From contig CAYRCC010000008.1 of the NCBI GenBank assembly GCA_964422725.1, positions 1 through 61,841 on the forward strand: a stretch of 61,841 nt of DNA, written 5' to 3'. Position numbers and translations under genes: made by a program. The DNA is from CAKSNH01 sp964422725. GTDB taxonomy: Bacteria; Bacillota; Clostridia; UBA1381. This document shows positions 1-5,704 of the stretch, in pieces. Under the pieces are notes generated by a model. That model saw only the letters and a program-made list of their open reading frames with translations. It was not told where the DNA came from and searched no databases. How positions within the stretch are numbered: position 1 is the first letter of the stretch; the number at the start of each line of letters is the position of its first letter.

Positions 1-177
1 TTCCGCCGGACTTTTATGTTAATTTAAAAGAGGCGTGGTAATATATTCATCTTGAATATATCTTTAATATGTTTTATTATAATATAAATATTCCATTTTA
101 GCAATATACAAATATTCCAAATAGGCGTATTTCTTTTTGTTTAATATGCTAAAATGGCAAGAAAGGAGTTAATTGAA
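1..177 (+). promoter_or_regulatory. AT-rich upstream region of the XRE gene with direct repeats
   Basis: No gene is visible here. The stretch is very AT-rich and contains two copies of ATATTCCA about 24 nt apart (near 88-95 and 112-119) plus a TATAAT at 78-83. Repeats of this kind next to an XRE gene could be autoregulatory operators, but no well-spaced -35 box accompanies the TATAAT. The promoter assignment is therefore tentative. Confidence 0.3.
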
Positions 178-399
178 ATGTATGCAGAAACTTTCGGAAA
201 AAAATTAAGACAAGCAAGACTAGAAGCTGGATATACACAACAGCAGATAGAAGATTTAACAAAAGTAAATCAACGGAATTTATCTAAATACGAAAATGGC
301 AGACTTGAGCCCAATATAGAAACAATCGGAAAATTGGCTGATTTTTATGAAGTATCAGTTGATTGGTTATTTGGAACAAAAGGAGCAAATAAAAAATAA
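178..399 (+). CDS. XRE-family helix-turn-helix transcriptional regulator
   Basis: A single-domain Cro/C1-type DNA-binding protein of about 73 aa. The HTH covers nearly the whole protein: QARLEAGYTQQQIEDLTKV forms the first helices, and NQRNLSKYENGRLEPN is the recognition helix with the conserved S-x-x-E-N-G turn. DFYEVSVDWLFG is the typical C-terminal helix. An ATG at 154 would add eight residues, but GGAG at 165-168 sits 9 nt before the ATG at 178, so I chose 178. No sensory or peptidase domain follows. A small membrane protein starts 13 nt downstream and is probably co-transcribed. Such stand-alone XRE proteins are common in integrative elements and toxin-antitoxin-like modules. The specific target is unknown. 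Confidence 0.85.
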   Translation: MYAETFGKKLRQARLEAGYTQQQIEDLTKVNQRNLSKYENGRLEPNIETIGKLADFYEVSVDWLFGTKGANKK

Positions 400-412
400 A
401 GGGGATTAAAAT

Positions 413-697
413 ATGGGAAATTTAGAAAATGTATTAATGACTTTGGGGATTATTGGTATATCAATTACTCTAATAATCGCATTTCTTGTCATCTATTTTA
501 TTATATTGCTCTTTTCTTACCTTTCATCTGGAGAAAAACGCAACAAACTACAAATCAAACTAATTCAGATGCAAATTGAAGATTTAGAATACAAACGCAC
601 TATTTTTTATAATAACTGCGTTACATATATGAATACCCAAATGAATAAATCAGCTGACGCAAATTACAAACAATCACAATCACCAACCAACGAATAA
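413..697 (+). CDS. Small single-pass membrane protein with hydrophilic tail, function unknown
   Basis: A 94-aa protein I do not recognise. Residues 8-37 form one long hydrophobic segment, and the rest (from about residue 40) is charged and helix-prone (KLQIKLIQMQIEDLEYKRT), ending in a Gln/Ser/Asn-rich tail. This suggests one membrane helix with a cytoplasmic coiled-coil region. An AAAGGGG ribosome site lies about 7 nt before the ATG. It follows the XRE gene by 13 nt, so the two form a likely bicistron. The AT-rich codon use differs from the housekeeping genes further right, in keeping with an accessory origin. Confidence 0.6.
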   Translation: MGNLENVLMTLGIIGISITLIIAFLVIYFIILLFSYLSSGEKRNKLQIKLIQMQIEDLEYKRTIFYNNCVTYMNTQMNKSADANYKQSQSPTNE

Positions 698-708
698 AGT
701 CAAAGACT

Positions 709-802
709 GTATAATTTATTGTGTCTGCGGACACGGTAGCGACTGCGGTCGCAAGGTCTTCTCCGCAAAGCTCCGAAGACATTACACCTAAGGAGCAGTT
801 TT
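709..802 (+). ncRNA. TATAAT box followed by a run of small TGCG-loop hairpins
   Basis: TATAAT at 709-714 is followed by consecutive perfect hairpins: GTGTC-TGCG-GACAC (721-734), GCGAC-TGCG-GTCGC (739-752), and GTCTTC pairing with GAAGAC (756-761 with 775-780). No ORF with a ribosome site is present. The stretch leads directly into the tRNA-like sequence at 804-902 and the terminator at 902-932, so 721-932 could be one structured transcript. The same TGCG tetraloop hairpin style occurs in the repeat element at 32008-32230 and 36849-37068, so this may instead be a decayed relative of that element. No convincing -35 box accompanies the TATAAT. Confidence 0.4.
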
Positions 803-803
803 A

Positions 804-902
804 AAACCATATTCAGCTGTTCCGTTGCTCAAGCGGAGCGACGGAAGATGAACATAACTCTTAATCAGGGTGTCCAGAGTTCGAGCCTCTGATGGTGTAC
901 CA
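804..902 (+). pseudogene. tRNA-Lys(CTT)-like relic with a 27-nt hairpin in its D-loop
   Basis: The 3' half is clearly tRNA. The T-arm is CAGAG-TTCGAGC-CTCTG (875-891), the acceptor 3' strand ATGGTGT is at 892-898, the discriminator is A899 and CCA is encoded at 900-902. The acceptor 5' strand AAACCAT (804-810) pairs at 6 of 7 positions. TTCA (812-815) and TGAA (849-852) form a D-stem, and the anticodon loop CTCTTAA gives CTT (860-862), that is lysine. Two features argue against a normal tRNA. The anticodon stem (CATAA with TCAGG) pairs at only 3 of 5 positions. A hairpin (820-846, 11-bp stem TTCCGTTGCTC with GAGCGACGGAA) splits the D-loop between what would be G18 and G19. I read it as a decayed tRNA or a tRNA-like RNA, not a working tRNA. 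Confidence 0.6.
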
Positions 903-932
903 AAGGGAAACGCATTGCGTTTCCCTTTTTTT
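902..932 (+). terminator. Strong intrinsic terminator directly after the tRNA-like sequence
   Basis: AAAGGGAAACGC (902-913) pairs with GCGTTTCCCTTT (917-928) over a 3-nt loop and merges into seven Ts (926-932). It begins at the last base of the encoded CCA, as expected at the end of a stable-RNA transcription unit. Confidence 0.85.
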
Positions 933-936
933 GCGG

Positions 937-1284
937 TTAAATACACTCAATTTCTCTGTCGTCAAGATATACACTCTCAACCTCCGGCAAGCATTTATAT
1001 TTGCTATACGCTTTTACGGCTTCATCATAATAATCATAGATTTCTTCATCATCAATCTCATCATAACAAAATATCGAAACGACATAAACTTTCCTAAATC
1101 TTGACAGACCAAACCTATTTTTTAATTTAGTACCTGCATCAACATCAATGTAACCCAATGCGGCTAATGTATCAACTACCGCCGACAGATATCCCTTGAA
1201 TTTCTTGTTAGCACCGAACGTCGATACGGTTTCAAACTGAGCTTTGCAAAGCTCGGCTACTTTTCCGCAGTCAATTTTTGACAT
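937..1284 (-). CDS. Hypothetical protein, 115 aa
   Basis: I do not recognise this protein. It is predicted soluble, with no signal peptide or membrane segment. The N-terminal half (KVAELCKAQFETVSTFG, KKFKGYLSAVVDTLAALGYI) reads as helices around a conserved-looking GY turn. The C-terminal half is acidic and tyrosine-rich (DEIDDEEIYDYYDEAVKAY). The composition looks like a real protein, but no good Shine-Dalgarno precedes the ATG, and the start lies in an AT-rich spacer. Its stop is only 5 nt from the terminator of the tRNA-like unit on the other strand. It belongs to the accessory patch, and its function is unknown. Confidence 0.5.
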   Translation of the reverse strand: MSKIDCGKVAELCKAQFETVSTFGANKKFKGYLSAVVDTLAALGYIDVDAGTKLKNRFGLSRFRKVYVVSIFCYDEIDDEEIYDYYDEAVKAYSKYKCLPEVESVYLDDREIECI

Positions 1285-1326
1285 TATACTGTTTAACTGA
1301 TTTTTTCTGATGCGACGGAAAAACGG

Positions 1327-1355
1327 ATTGACAAAACGTCAGAATTATAGTACAA
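1327..1355 (+). promoter_or_regulatory. Sigma-A promoter for a short transcript
   Basis: TTGACA at 1327-1332, a 17-nt spacer and TACAAT at 1350-1355 make a near-consensus promoter. It predicts a start near 1362 and faces away from the 937-1284 gene. Confidence 0.7.
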
Positions 1356-1361
1356 TAGTAA

Positions 1362-1430
1362 CAGCTAAAGAAAGTATGTGCAAAGGCACACCAACCCTTG
1401 CGGAAATGACAGTTTCCCAAGGGTTATTTT
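1362..1430 (+). ncRNA. Candidate small RNA of about 70 nt with own promoter and terminator
   Basis: A near-consensus promoter (1327-1355) reads into a stretch that ends in an intrinsic terminator. AACCCTT (1392-1398) pairs with AAGGGTT (1418-1424), an inner GGAAA/TTTCC pair extends the stem, and five Ts follow at 1426-1430. A small GTGC-AAAG-GCAC hairpin lies upstream. An ATG at 1375 opens a 28-codon frame, but it lacks a good ribosome site and runs through the terminator, so a regulatory RNA is more likely. It resembles no RNA family I know. A reduced remnant of an attenuated gene leader is an alternative. Confidence 0.5.
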
Positions 1431-1503
1431 TGCAAAAACACTTAAATCGCAGCAACCAATGAACCTATAACTCTTCCTCATTTTAAAATCTCATTTTCTA
1501 AAT

Positions 1504-2838
1504 TTATCTTATCACTCTTATGACTGCTTTTTTCGGGTCTGTAAGTAGTATATCATTACCGTTTAACACAAAATCCATAAGATAACTTGGTGCTATTTTC
1601 GTTTCCGAAACTTTTCCGTTTTTCGTATCGGGATTTGTTTCCGCCGAAATTTTTCCCGCAACCGTTTCCGAATACACCATAACACCGTCATTATCAAGCT
1701 TTATTCTGCGAAGTACATTATAATCAAGCACATACAAATATCCTTCCGTATACTTTATACGGCGCGGCTCAAAAAACATTGGATTAGGTCCGTCAACAAA
1801 TTTTACATTATCATCAACACCCGCAAACAGCTTACTTTCACCGTCAGCAATATTGATTTTGTAAATGCTCCCTTTCACAGAATTGCCCACATACAAACTC
1901 CCTTTATTGTCTGCTGTAATACAAGTCACTCCGCTGTCCGCTTCACAAATCGCCTTAAAACTGCCGTCTTGTATATTTATCACTCCCACATACACAGCTC
2001 CTACTCCCACATTATGCTGCACTGCATATATTATCCCGTTGTCATCTATGTCAAAATCCGTTATTTTACTGTAAACCGCTTCTGTCGTAAACAACGCCTG
2101 TGCTTTGCCGTCTGATATTTTTGCCATACCGTAATATGTAACACCACTGCTGTCCTCAAACTCATTTGTAACTATATATACATCATTTTTAAAACACTTC
2201 AGCTGATTTACCGTTATGTACGACGGTTGAATTTCTATAGTTTCTGTTTTATTTCCGCTTATTCTCCTTAACACTCCGCTATCACTCACGTATACCGTTC
2301 CGTCATCGGCAATATCTATTCCCTCCGGCGACACAAAAGATGTATGCAGCAACTCATTACTGTCATGCATTGAACGACCGCCCGTACCAGCATATACATC
2401 TATCGTTTTATCCGTACTGTACTTTAAATCAGTGTCATAAACCACAATAACCGTCTGCGTCACATTATCCCATGCCACAACCGCATCTAGTGCCTCCGCA
2501 AAAGCGCGTGCCGGTATATACGTTCTGTCATTTATCAGCATAGGCGGCACATCAATCTGCTTATTTGTAACCGCACCGTCACCTATGCGTTTCTTTTTTG
2601 AAATCCACAAATTATTTATCTGCATACTTACAATTGTTGTTTCATTTTTCAAATTCGCCGTTTGCGTACCTTCAACCCATGTAACCTCACACCCCATCGC
2701 CTCGCCTATAGCACGCAGCGGCACCAGTGTACGCCCTTCAACTATCACAGGCATATCATCTGCAATCAGCGGCTTGTTGTTTATTAAAATTTGTATATCA
2801 TTTTCAGCATAAACATTTACCGCCGCAAGCATAAACAT
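1504..2838 (-). CDS. Secreted stalk-domain (copper amine oxidase N-like) plus beta-propeller protein, disrupted at the start
   Basis: A 444-aa extracellular protein. Residues about 12-135 hold two halves of the copper-amine-oxidase N-terminal (stalk) domain: EGRTLVPLRAIGEAMG...VTW, then NDRTYIPARAFAEALDAVVAWD. This is the usual pattern of these surface domains, not of amine oxidases themselves. Residues about 155-444 repeat short blades (GIDIADDGTVYVSDSGVLRRI, GSLYVGNSVKGSIYKI) typical of NHL/YVTN-type beta-propellers. The in-frame ATG leaves only MFMLAAVNVYA as signal peptide, which is too short. A better ATG at 2863, preceded by GAGGA, is one base out of frame across a TTTTT run (2839-2843). 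Removing one T would restore a full signal peptide. The gene may be frameshifted, phase-variable or mis-sequenced. Function unknown. Confidence 0.7.
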   Translation of the reverse strand: MFMLAAVNVYAENDIQILINNKPLIADDMPVIVEGRTLVPLRAIGEAMGCEVTWVEGTQTANLKNETTIVSMQINNLWISKKKRIGDGAVTNKQIDVPPMLINDRTYIPARAFAEALDAVVAWDNVTQTVIVVYDTDLKYSTDKTIDVYAGTGGRSMHDSNELLHTSFVSPEGIDIADDGTVYVSDSGVLRRISGNKTETIEIQPSYITVNQLKCFKNDVYIVTNEFEDSSGVTYYGMAKISDGKAQALFTTEAVYSKITDFDIDDNGIIYAVQHNVGVGAVYVGVINIQDGSFKAICEADSGVTCITADNKGSLYVGNSVKGSIYKINIADGESKLFAGVDDNVKFVDGPNPMFFEPRRIKYTEGYLYVLDYNVLRRIKLDNDGVMVYSETVAGKISAETNPDTKNGKVSETKIAPSYLMDFVLNGNDILLTDPKKAVIRVIR

Positions 2839-2846
2839 AAAAAGTG

Positions 2847-2930
2847 TTATAAATATGTTGCATATGATTTTTCCTCATTTATCAAATATTTTTTATATTC
2901 TGCGATTATCTCTTTCGTAATTATCCTCAC
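2847..2930 (-). pseudogene. 27-codon stub resembling the N-terminus of a tyrosine recombinase
   Basis: A GTG at 2930 has a good ribosome site (AAGGAG, 9-nt spacing) and opens a 27-codon frame whose residues include EIIAEYKKYLINEEKSYATY. This is the pattern of the SAM-like core-binding N-terminus of XerC/XerD and phage integrases (helix, then YL-NEK-S--T). The frame stops exactly where the rest of the enzyme should follow, 14 nt inside the alternative start of the next gene. It lies about 160 bp from the 3' end of ssrA, a classic integration site. The residue pattern is seen directly. The idea that it is an integrase relic is inference from a short match. A leader peptide is the alternative. 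Confidence 0.35.
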
Positions 2931-3048
2931 ATCAGTCAACTCCTTCAATTTGTATTTTAGCACAAAACCGCATATTTATTGTTACATTTATCTTGCAAAA
3001 AAATTCTTACTCTGCGGCTGCCGGACTGTATGGTTTGTTTTTGGTGCA

Positions 3049-3088
3049 AAAAAATAGAACATCAATTTTTTGTCAAAATTGATGTTCT
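3049..3088 (-). terminator. Intrinsic terminator of ssrA
   Basis: On the minus strand AGAACATCAATTTT and AAAATTGATGTTCT form a 14-bp stem (3056-3069 with 3075-3088), followed by ATTTTTTT. It lies 5 nt beyond the tmRNA CCA end. Confidence 0.9.
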
Positions 3089-3092
3089 TATG

Positions 3093-3439
3093 TGGTGGAG
3101 ATGGGGGGAGTTGAACCCCCGTCCGAAAATACGCCCACCCGAGTTTCTCCGAGTGCAGGTTATGGTCAACATTCCCTCCTCCGCAAGTCCATAACCAAGC
3201 TTACGGAATCAGTAGCCTTTAGTCCGTGACAGATGCCAAGGCACTCACCTGTTCACGTTCACCGCTGATATTCGCCCCAAACCAAGCCGCGGTACTCAAA
3301 GCCGGGACGGCTGCACGATTAGGCAGCTAATGCTACTCTATTGTTAGCGTTTAAATTTAAAATTCAGGCTGTTTTAAGTGGCACCCACCACTACTCGCTT
3401 CTCGAATTTCTTTATCCCCGTCGAACCCGTTACATCCCC
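3093..3439 (-). ncRNA. ssrA: Transfer-messenger RNA (tmRNA)
   Basis: A 347-nt tmRNA that rescues stalled ribosomes by trans-translation. The tRNA-like domain is clear. The 5' acceptor strand GGGGATG (from 3439) pairs with CATCTCC before A-CCA (3' end at 3093), and the 3' T-arm GGGGG-TTCAACT-CCCCC is present. The 5' region reads GGGTTCGACGGGGATAAAG, the family signature. The tag reading frame runs from the GCT resume codon at 3348 to TAA at 3319. It encodes ANNRVALAA, which ends in the ALAA degron seen by ClpXP. It has its own promoter (3476-3504) and terminator (3049-3088). Its 3' end faces the integrase-like stub at 2847-2930. Confidence 0.97.
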
Positions 3440-3475
3440 GTAAAATAACCGCCAACCTCTATCGGCTGTATAAAT

Positions 3476-3504
3476 ATTATACCACCGTTTTCCCGCACTT
3501 ACAA
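3476..3504 (-). promoter_or_regulatory. Promoter of ssrA
   Basis: On the minus strand TTGTAA (3504-3499), a 17-nt spacer and TATAAT (3481-3476) predict a start near 3469. This leaves about 30 nt of 5' leader to be trimmed from the tmRNA precursor. Confidence 0.7.
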
Positions 3505-3585
3505 GAGGGATTATTTTACACTTTCATTACATTTACTGCCGCAAACTCAGCATACGTACCTCTCGCTCCACAGTCATACCAAAAA

Positions 3586-3607
3586 CCGCGCGGAAAATTC
3601 CGCGCGG
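3586..3607 (-). terminator. Terminator of the acpS-nnr-alr-ndoA operon
   Basis: CCGCGCGGAA and TTCCGCGCGG form a perfect 10-bp GC-rich stem. On the minus strand it is followed by TTTTTGG. It lies downstream of ndoA and of the 12-codon ORF. Confidence 0.85.
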
Positions 3608-3655
3608 CAATATCTGCGCGCTTTATGTAGCAATTGCCGTAAACTCACACACAAG

Positions 3656-3694
3656 CTATGACATATACGCTACACAAGCAATAATATATTCCAT
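3656..3694 (-). CDS. Possible 12-codon peptide downstream of ndoA
   Basis: An ATG at 3694 opens MEYIIACVAYMS and stops at TAG (3658-3656). It is preceded at 5 nt by GGGAGGGG (3707-3700), one of the strongest ribosome sites in the window, inside the operon and before its terminator. A peptide this short could be fortuitous. Its hydrophobic composition would suit a membrane-associated micropeptide. No family is recognised. Confidence 0.3.
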   Translation of the reverse strand: MEYIIACVAYMS

Positions 3695-3742
3695 TTTATC
3701 CCCTCCCAAAGCATCAACTGCACAAGCAAATGCTTTAACAAA

Positions 3743-4093
3743 TCAAAAATCCACCAGTCCGAAACTGATATGCAACGCCTCGTTTACCTTTTGCATAAGC
3801 TCACTGTTCAAATGCCCTATCCGCTCCCTGAGCCGCCTTTTATCTATAGTGCGCACCTGCTCCAAAAGAATTACCGAATCCTTATGCAAACCGTACTCCT
3901 CCGCCGAAAGCTCAATATGCGTCGGCATTTTGGCTTTATTGATTTGTGATGTAATCGCTGCCGCAATTACAGTGGGGCTGTACTTATTCCCAATATCGTT
4001 TTGAACAATCAAAACAGGTCTGATTCCTCCTTGCTCAGAACCAACAACAGGACTTAAATCGGCATAATAAATATCTCCTCGTTTAACTATCAC
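3743..4093 (-). CDS. ndoA: MazF-type mRNA interferase EndoA (toxin)
   Basis: A 116-aa PemK/MazF-family endoribonuclease that cleaves single-stranded mRNA at short motifs when not bound by its antitoxin. The family landmarks are all present: RGDIYYADLSPVVGSEQGG near the N-terminus (with the substrate loop), RPVLIVQND, the VIAAAITSQ strand, and the C-terminal VILLEQVRTIDK(R)RL. Length is normal for EndoA (about 116 aa). The start is GTG at 4093, two bases after the antitoxin stop, with GGAGTG in the antitoxin end as ribosome site. This implies translational coupling. The alr-antitoxin-toxin order matches that of Bacillus. Confidence 0.95.
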   Translation of the reverse strand: MIVKRGDIYYADLSPVVGSEQGGIRPVLIVQNDIGNKYSPTVIAAAITSQINKAKMPTHIELSAEEYGLHKDSVILLEQVRTIDKRRLRERIGHLNSELMQKVNEALHISFGLVDF

Positions 4094-4095
4094 TG

Positions 4096-4371
4096 CTATT
4101 CACACTCCGCTAGTTTTTCCTCATAATGCCTTAAATTTTCTTCATCGGCATCAATACACATTTGTGCTGTTTCGAGATTGATGTCCGCCATCTCCTGATA
4201 ACCCTTCATTAAATCTTCTCTAAGCTGATGCTTCTGCTTTTCGCAAAGATACTTTTTCATAACATCACGCACTATACCGCTGCGGTCTGTATTTTCTTTT
4301 TTCGCCATCTCATCTATCTCTTCAAGTAAATAATCAGGCAGGGTTATCAACACCTCTTTTAACTGTGACAA
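4096..4371 (-). CDS. ndoAI: Ribbon-helix-helix antitoxin of EndoA
   Basis: The partner of the downstream MazF toxin. The N-terminal ribbon KEVLITLPDYLLEEIDEMAKKEN and helix TDRSGIVRDVMKKYLCEK form a MetJ/Arc-type ribbon-helix-helix DNA-binding fold. The C-terminal RGYQEM-type segment (here MKGYQEMADINLETAQ) matches the part of EndoAI that binds the toxin. The longest frame begins at an ATG at 4407, which has no ribosome site. A TTG at 4371, preceded by a run of five Gs about 10 nt upstream, gives a 91-aa protein close to the usual length, so I favour it. It probably autoregulates the module. Confidence 0.85.
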   Translation of the reverse strand: MSQLKEVLITLPDYLLEEIDEMAKKENTDRSGIVRDVMKKYLCEKQKHQLREDLMKGYQEMADINLETAQMCIDADEENLRHYEEKLAECE

Positions 4372-4464
4372 AGCAACCGAACCCCCTGTTTCTTTGATAT
4401 ATCGCATTTTAACAATACTGTTAAAAATACAGGCTTTGGCTAAACCGCCGACTGCTGCCGGCTT

Positions 4465-5628
4465 TTACTTAGTATAACTGTTCAGATAATTGAGCACCTT
4501 CACCGCCTTTCCGTTTGACATATAAACTCTCGGAACACGCTTACCTATCATACAAATAATTTCATAATTAATTGTACCGAGCCATTTAGCAACATCATCT
4601 GCCGTTATTGCCGTATCACCGAATATTGTTACTTCATCACCAACACTGATATTATTAACATTTGTCACGTCAATCATACATTGGTCCATACAAATTCTTC
4701 CGACAATATCAACACTTTTTCCGCCGCACAGCATTTTCGCCTTTCCCGTAAGCAAGCGCGAATATCCGTCTGCATAACCGACAGGCACCGTTGCCAGCTT
4801 TGTTTTTTTATCGGTTATGTACGTTTTCCCGTAGCTTACTCCGCGCCCCGACTCCGTATCCTTCACCATCGTAACTTCAGCCTTAACGCTCATTGCCGGT
4901 ATCAGGTCAAGCTTGGTTTTGTCGACCTCCTCCGACGGATACAGTCCGTACATAATAATTCCCGGGCGCACCATATCAAGGTGCATTTCGGGATACATCA
5001 TTATTCCGGCACTGTTGCATATATGTTTTATAGGTATTTTAATATTTCTTTTTTCCAGTTTACTGCATATATCCATAAACAAATCAAACTGCTTATGCGT
5101 ATAACTCGAATCGGTTTCGTCCGAACAGGCAAAATGCGAAAATATTCCGTCAATCTCCACCGACGGTAAATTATATATTTTCTCGATTTCGTCAACCGTA
5201 TCATCATTCTCCGCCAGATAGCCTATACGACTCATACCGGTATCAATTTTAATATGAATTTTTGCTGTTCTGCCCATTTTAGTCGCTATATCCGACAAGT
5301 GTTTCGCAAAATCATAGCTGAATACAGTCGCCATAATATCGTTTGCAACCATATCGCCTATTGACTCGTCACTCACGCCCCCAAGCACCAATATCGGTAC
5401 AATTATACCGCTCTTTCTGAGCTGGAGTGCCTCGTCCACAAGCGCAACCGCAAGATAATCCGCGCCGTTTTCCAACAAAGTTTTTGTTACCTCAAAAACC
5501 CCGTGACCGTAAGCATCGGCTTTAACCACCGCCATAATCTTAGACTCCGCATTTGTTATTTTTCTTATAGCTCTTATATTATGTGCCACAGCATTCAAAT
5601 TGATTTCTGCCCATACACGTTTATTCAT
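4465..5628 (-). CDS. alr: Alanine racemase
   Basis: A 387-aa fold-type III PLP enzyme that interconverts L- and D-alanine for peptidoglycan synthesis in the cytosol. The PLP-binding lysine is in AVVKADAYGHG (about residue 38). The second catalytic base is the tyrosine in PVGYADGYSR. Substrate- and phosphate-contact motifs KIDTGMSRIGY, GIMMYPEMHLDMVRPGIIMYG and GRICMDQCMIDVT are present. Length is normal. It lies between nnr and the EndoA antitoxin-toxin pair on the same strand, the order known from Bacillus (acpS, alr, ndoAI, ndoA). Confidence 0.97.
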   Translation of the reverse strand: MNKRVWAEINLNAVAHNIRAIRKITNAESKIMAVVKADAYGHGVFEVTKTLLENGADYLAVALVDEALQLRKSGIIVPILVLGGVSDESIGDMVANDIMATVFSYDFAKHLSDIATKMGRTAKIHIKIDTGMSRIGYLAENDDTVDEIEKIYNLPSVEIDGIFSHFACSDETDSSYTHKQFDLFMDICSKLEKRNIKIPIKHICNSAGIMMYPEMHLDMVRPGIIMYGLYPSEEVDKTKLDLIPAMSVKAEVTMVKDTESGRGVSYGKTYITDKKTKLATVPVGYADGYSRLLTGKAKMLCGGKSVDIVGRICMDQCMIDVTNVNNISVGDEVTIFGDTAITADDVAKWLGTINYEIICMIGKRVPRVYMSNGKAVKVLNYLNSYTK

Positions 5629-5704
5629 ATAACTGTCATTTCCTCTCGTATATAGTATATCATATGTTTATGCATACTTCCACAGGTAATATGCGTATAA
5701 CAGC

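Noticed and set aside
1375..1461. 28-codon frame over the small-RNA candidate
   Set aside because: No good ribosome site, and the frame crosses the terminator hairpin.
4681..5169. Plus-strand frame inside alr
   Set aside because: Antisense shadow of a fully conserved alanine racemase.
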